Program-made: the position numbers and the translations under genes
Notes under the pieces: generated by a model
Databases searched by the model: none
Told to the model about the DNA's origin: nothing
The model's input: the letters and a program-made list of their open reading frames with translations, nothing else
Source of the DNA: Acidobacteriota bacterium
GTDB taxonomy: Bacteria > Acidobacteriota > Terriglobia > Acidiferrales > UBA7541
Assembly: GCA_003224135.1 (NCBI GenBank)
Contig: QHYO01000083.1
Coordinates: 1 to 7,501 of the forward strand
Direction of reading: 5' to 3'
Length of the DNA: 7,501 bases
Part shown: positions 6,134 to 7,501 of the stretch, piece after piece
Layout: every line of letters begins with the position of its first letter
Numbering within the stretch: position 1 is the first letter of the stretch

Positions 6134-7213
6134 CTACATCTTGCGAGCCCAGGCGAGGCCATCGGGTTGCTGGCCAGCATCGATGTGAGCGGTGACTTCT
6201 AGCGATCTCAGGTCGATGGCGACGACGTAGTTGTCTGGGGTGCAGGCGACAAAGGCGCGTGAGCCATCAGGCTGCATGAGAATGCCCGCGGCGCCATGCC
6301 CGACGGGGATACGTTTCGCTTCGCGGCGCACAGCAGCATCGAAGACGACCACGTCAGGGCCGGCGAGCGTGGAGACGAAAGCCAGTTTGCCGTCCGGCGT
6401 AAATTTCAGGCGGTTGGCGCCGCGGACGTTTGCGGCGAGTGTCTGCGTCACTTTTTTGGCGGCGAAATCAATGATGGAGATCGTGCCATCCTGCGCGTTG
6501 GCGACCCAGATTTCCTTGCCGTCGGGCGAGACGTCAAAACCTTCGGATCCGTTGCCGACCTTGACCACGGTTTGATTCCAATCTCCGCCTGGCGGACCCG
6601 GTGGCGGTGCGCCGACGGGAGTTCCCTGCGGAGGATTTGGACCCCCGGGCGGAGGACCGGCAGAGGCGCGGGCAGGGGATTTTTCAATGATGCTTACGGT
6701 GCCTGCGCTGGTGTTGGTGGTGACCATGCGTGTCAGGTCCGGGGCGACATAGATCATGTGCGTACGACCCTGTCCGGTGCCGAAGATCCAATCGACTTTG
6801 TTCGAAGTGGGATCGTAGCTGCCGATAGCTTTGGCGGCTTCCGCGGTGAACCAGACTTTACCTGCGGCAAAATCGAGGCCGTGAGGTCCGCGCAGCGCGC
6901 CGAGATCGATTGCCGGGAGCGGCTTCTGCGCGACCAGATCAACAACAGCGAGTGTGTTGAATGCGCCGCCACCATAGTTCGAAACGTAAGCCATTGTGCC
7001 GTCTGAGGAAGCGATAACTTCGTGCGGATCGTTGCCGACGGGAATGCGGGTGAGGACTTTCAGCGTGCCGGGATCGACGATTGCGAGTGTGTGATCGCTC
7101 TTGGAGAGGATGAGCAGCGATTCACGCGGGGTGGATTGCGCAAGGAGGACCGTCGACGGTACGAGCGTTGCGAAGAAGTAAAACAGAATCTTATTCGAGA
7201 GATTGGCGAGCAT
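6134..7213 (-). CDS. Exported YncE/YVTN-family beta-propeller protein with Pro/Gly-rich loop
   Basis: A 359-residue protein. Residues 1-25 form a signal peptide (LSNKILFYFFATLVPSTVLLAQ-type, cleavage near A-Q). The remainder is made of YVTN/NHL-like blades, each with a 'V.VIDL.T..V...I.VG..P.G...SPDG...YV.N' rhythm. Clear examples are DHTLAIVDPGTLKVLTRIPVG (40-60), DGTMAYVSNY (71-80), FDVSPDGKEIWVANAQDGT (226-244), FTPDGKLAFVSTLAG (271-285) and QPDGSRAFVACTPDNYVVAI (314-333). About seven blades fit the length. Such proteins are periplasmic or extracellular with mostly unknown ligands; no catalytic residues are visible. A proline/glycine loop (about 186-210) interrupts the middle of the propeller. 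ATG 7213 has GAGG (7221-7224) 7 nt upstream. The upstream neighbour on this strand is the truB end, 174 bp away, so this gene probably has its own promoter. Confidence 0.9.
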   Translation of the reverse strand: MLANLSNKILFYFFATLVPSTVLLAQSTPRESLLILSKSDHTLAIVDPGTLKVLTRIPVGNDPHEVIASSDGTMAYVSNYGGGAFNTLAVVDLVAQKPLPAIDLGALRGPHGLDFAAGKVWFTAEAAKAIGSYDPTSNKVDWIFGTGQGRTHMIYVAPDLTRMVTTNTSAGTVSIIEKSPARASAGPPPGGPNPPQGTPVGAPPPGPPGGDWNQTVVKVGNGSEGFDVSPDGKEIWVANAQDGTISIIDFAAKKVTQTLAANVRGANRLKFTPDGKLAFVSTLAGPDVVVFDAAVRREAKRIPVGHGAAGILMQPDGSRAFVACTPDNYVVAIDLRSLEVTAHIDAGQQPDGLAWARKM

Positions 7214-7310
7214 GATTTTGCCTCAGGCTTGTAGGCTACGAAATCACACCGAATTTATCATGCTAGGGAAGGTCAAGAGAAAAGATAACGCTTAGGTGCG
7301 GGAGAACATG

Positions 7311-7367
7311 GAGGCGCCTCGGCAGGCGTCTCTCTCGAACTGCGAGAGGGAAGCCAAAAGCCGAGGC
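7311..7367. other. Structured self-complementary intergenic element with alternative pairings
   Basis: Three helices can be read directly. Helix A pairs GAGGCGCCT (7311-7319) with AGGCGTCTC (7324-7332) around a 4-nt loop, 9 pairs with one wobble. Helix B pairs CTCTCTCG (7330-7337) with CGAGAGGG (7343-7350) around a 5-nt loop, 8 pairs with one wobble. Helix C pairs GCCTCGGC (7316-7323) perfectly with GCCGAGGC (7360-7367) and encloses helix B; GGC (7325-7327) can also pair with GCC (7353-7355) inside it. Helices A and C share bases and exclude each other. It lies between the truB stop and the propeller gene. No T-tract follows on either strand. It could be a regulatory RNA switch in the minus-strand transcript, a 3' processing or stability hairpin, or a REP-like repeat. 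Confidence 0.5.
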
Positions 7368-7387
7368 CAGAGTGAACTCTTCGTGGC

Positions 7388-7501
7388 TTAGGGCAGGGGA
7401 TCGAAGACGACGATGGGCTGGTAAGTGCGGGGGACGACGGCTTCGGCGATGGCGATTAGTTTTTGTTGCTGGCCGAAGACACGGAGACGCGGCGGGCGAG
7501 G
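7388..7501 (-). CDS. truB: Probable tRNA pseudouridine synthase B (TruB), C-terminal fragment
   Basis: Only the last 37 codons and the TAA are in the window; the 5' part lies beyond the right edge. The peptide PRLRVFGQQQKLIAIAEAV followed by VPRTYQPIVVF matches the PUA-like C-terminal end of TruB enzymes ('.RVF...G.LLAIA.R.....FQPKVVL'). TruB makes pseudouridine 55 in the T-loop of tRNA in the cytoplasm. The catalytic aspartate domain is not visible, so the call rests on this tail alone. The protein ends DPLP, slightly longer than many relatives. Confidence 0.58.
   Translation of the reverse strand, partial: PRPPRLRVFGQQQKLIAIAEAVVPRTYQPIVVFDPLP

Noticed and set aside
6296..7006. Plus-strand open frame of 236 codons across the propeller gene
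   Set aside because: It is antisense to the YVTN gene, has low-complexity composition and no motif, and lacks a ribosome site.
7331..7350. CTCTCGAACTGCGAGAG resembling a tRNA T-arm
   Set aside because: No acceptor, D or anticodon arms flank it and the GGTTCGA loop consensus is absent. It is better explained as a simple hairpin.

Overview
The window is bacterial chromosomal DNA, GC-rich with densely packed genes. It most resembles an acidobacterium (Terriglobia/'Koribacter'-like). The main pointers are FG-GAP/VCBS repeats of the type '...GSPF.VG.NP.AVV.GDFNGDG..D.AVAN...N.VSV', a secreted M28 peptidase, an exported Dabb protein and a YVTN propeller protein. This taxonomic call is inference from protein style. 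No marker gene is complete.

Layout from left to right: (i) the first 17 codons of an FTR1/EfeU-type iron permease on the minus strand, starting at TTG and cut by the window edge; (ii) a 115-bp divergent intergenic region with a candidate minus-strand promoter and a 23-bp near-palindrome; (iii) a 1000-residue orphan secretin (+) whose secretin domain is split by about 400 residues forming seven FG-GAP/VCBS-type repeats; (iv) a small exported DUF4440/SnoaL-like protein (+); (v) an exported M28 metallopeptidase with a C-terminal FN3-like domain (+); (vi) converging on it, an exported Dabb-domain protein (-); (vii) an exported YncE/YVTN beta-propeller protein (-) with a proline/glycine-rich loop; (viii) a 174-bp intergenic region with a strongly self-complementary element; (ix) the last 37 codons of a probable tRNA pseudouridine synthase B (-).

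All five complete genes begin with a signal peptide, so this is an envelope or secretome neighbourhood. It is not an obvious single pathway: there are no other type II secretion or type IV pilus genes beside the secretin. The most notable item is the secretin with what looks like a complete seven-bladed propeller inserted in frame inside its pore-forming domain. Second are two non-coding palindromic elements, one between the divergent iron permease and secretin genes and one downstream of truB. I see no tRNA, rRNA, CRISPR array, transposase or phage gene.
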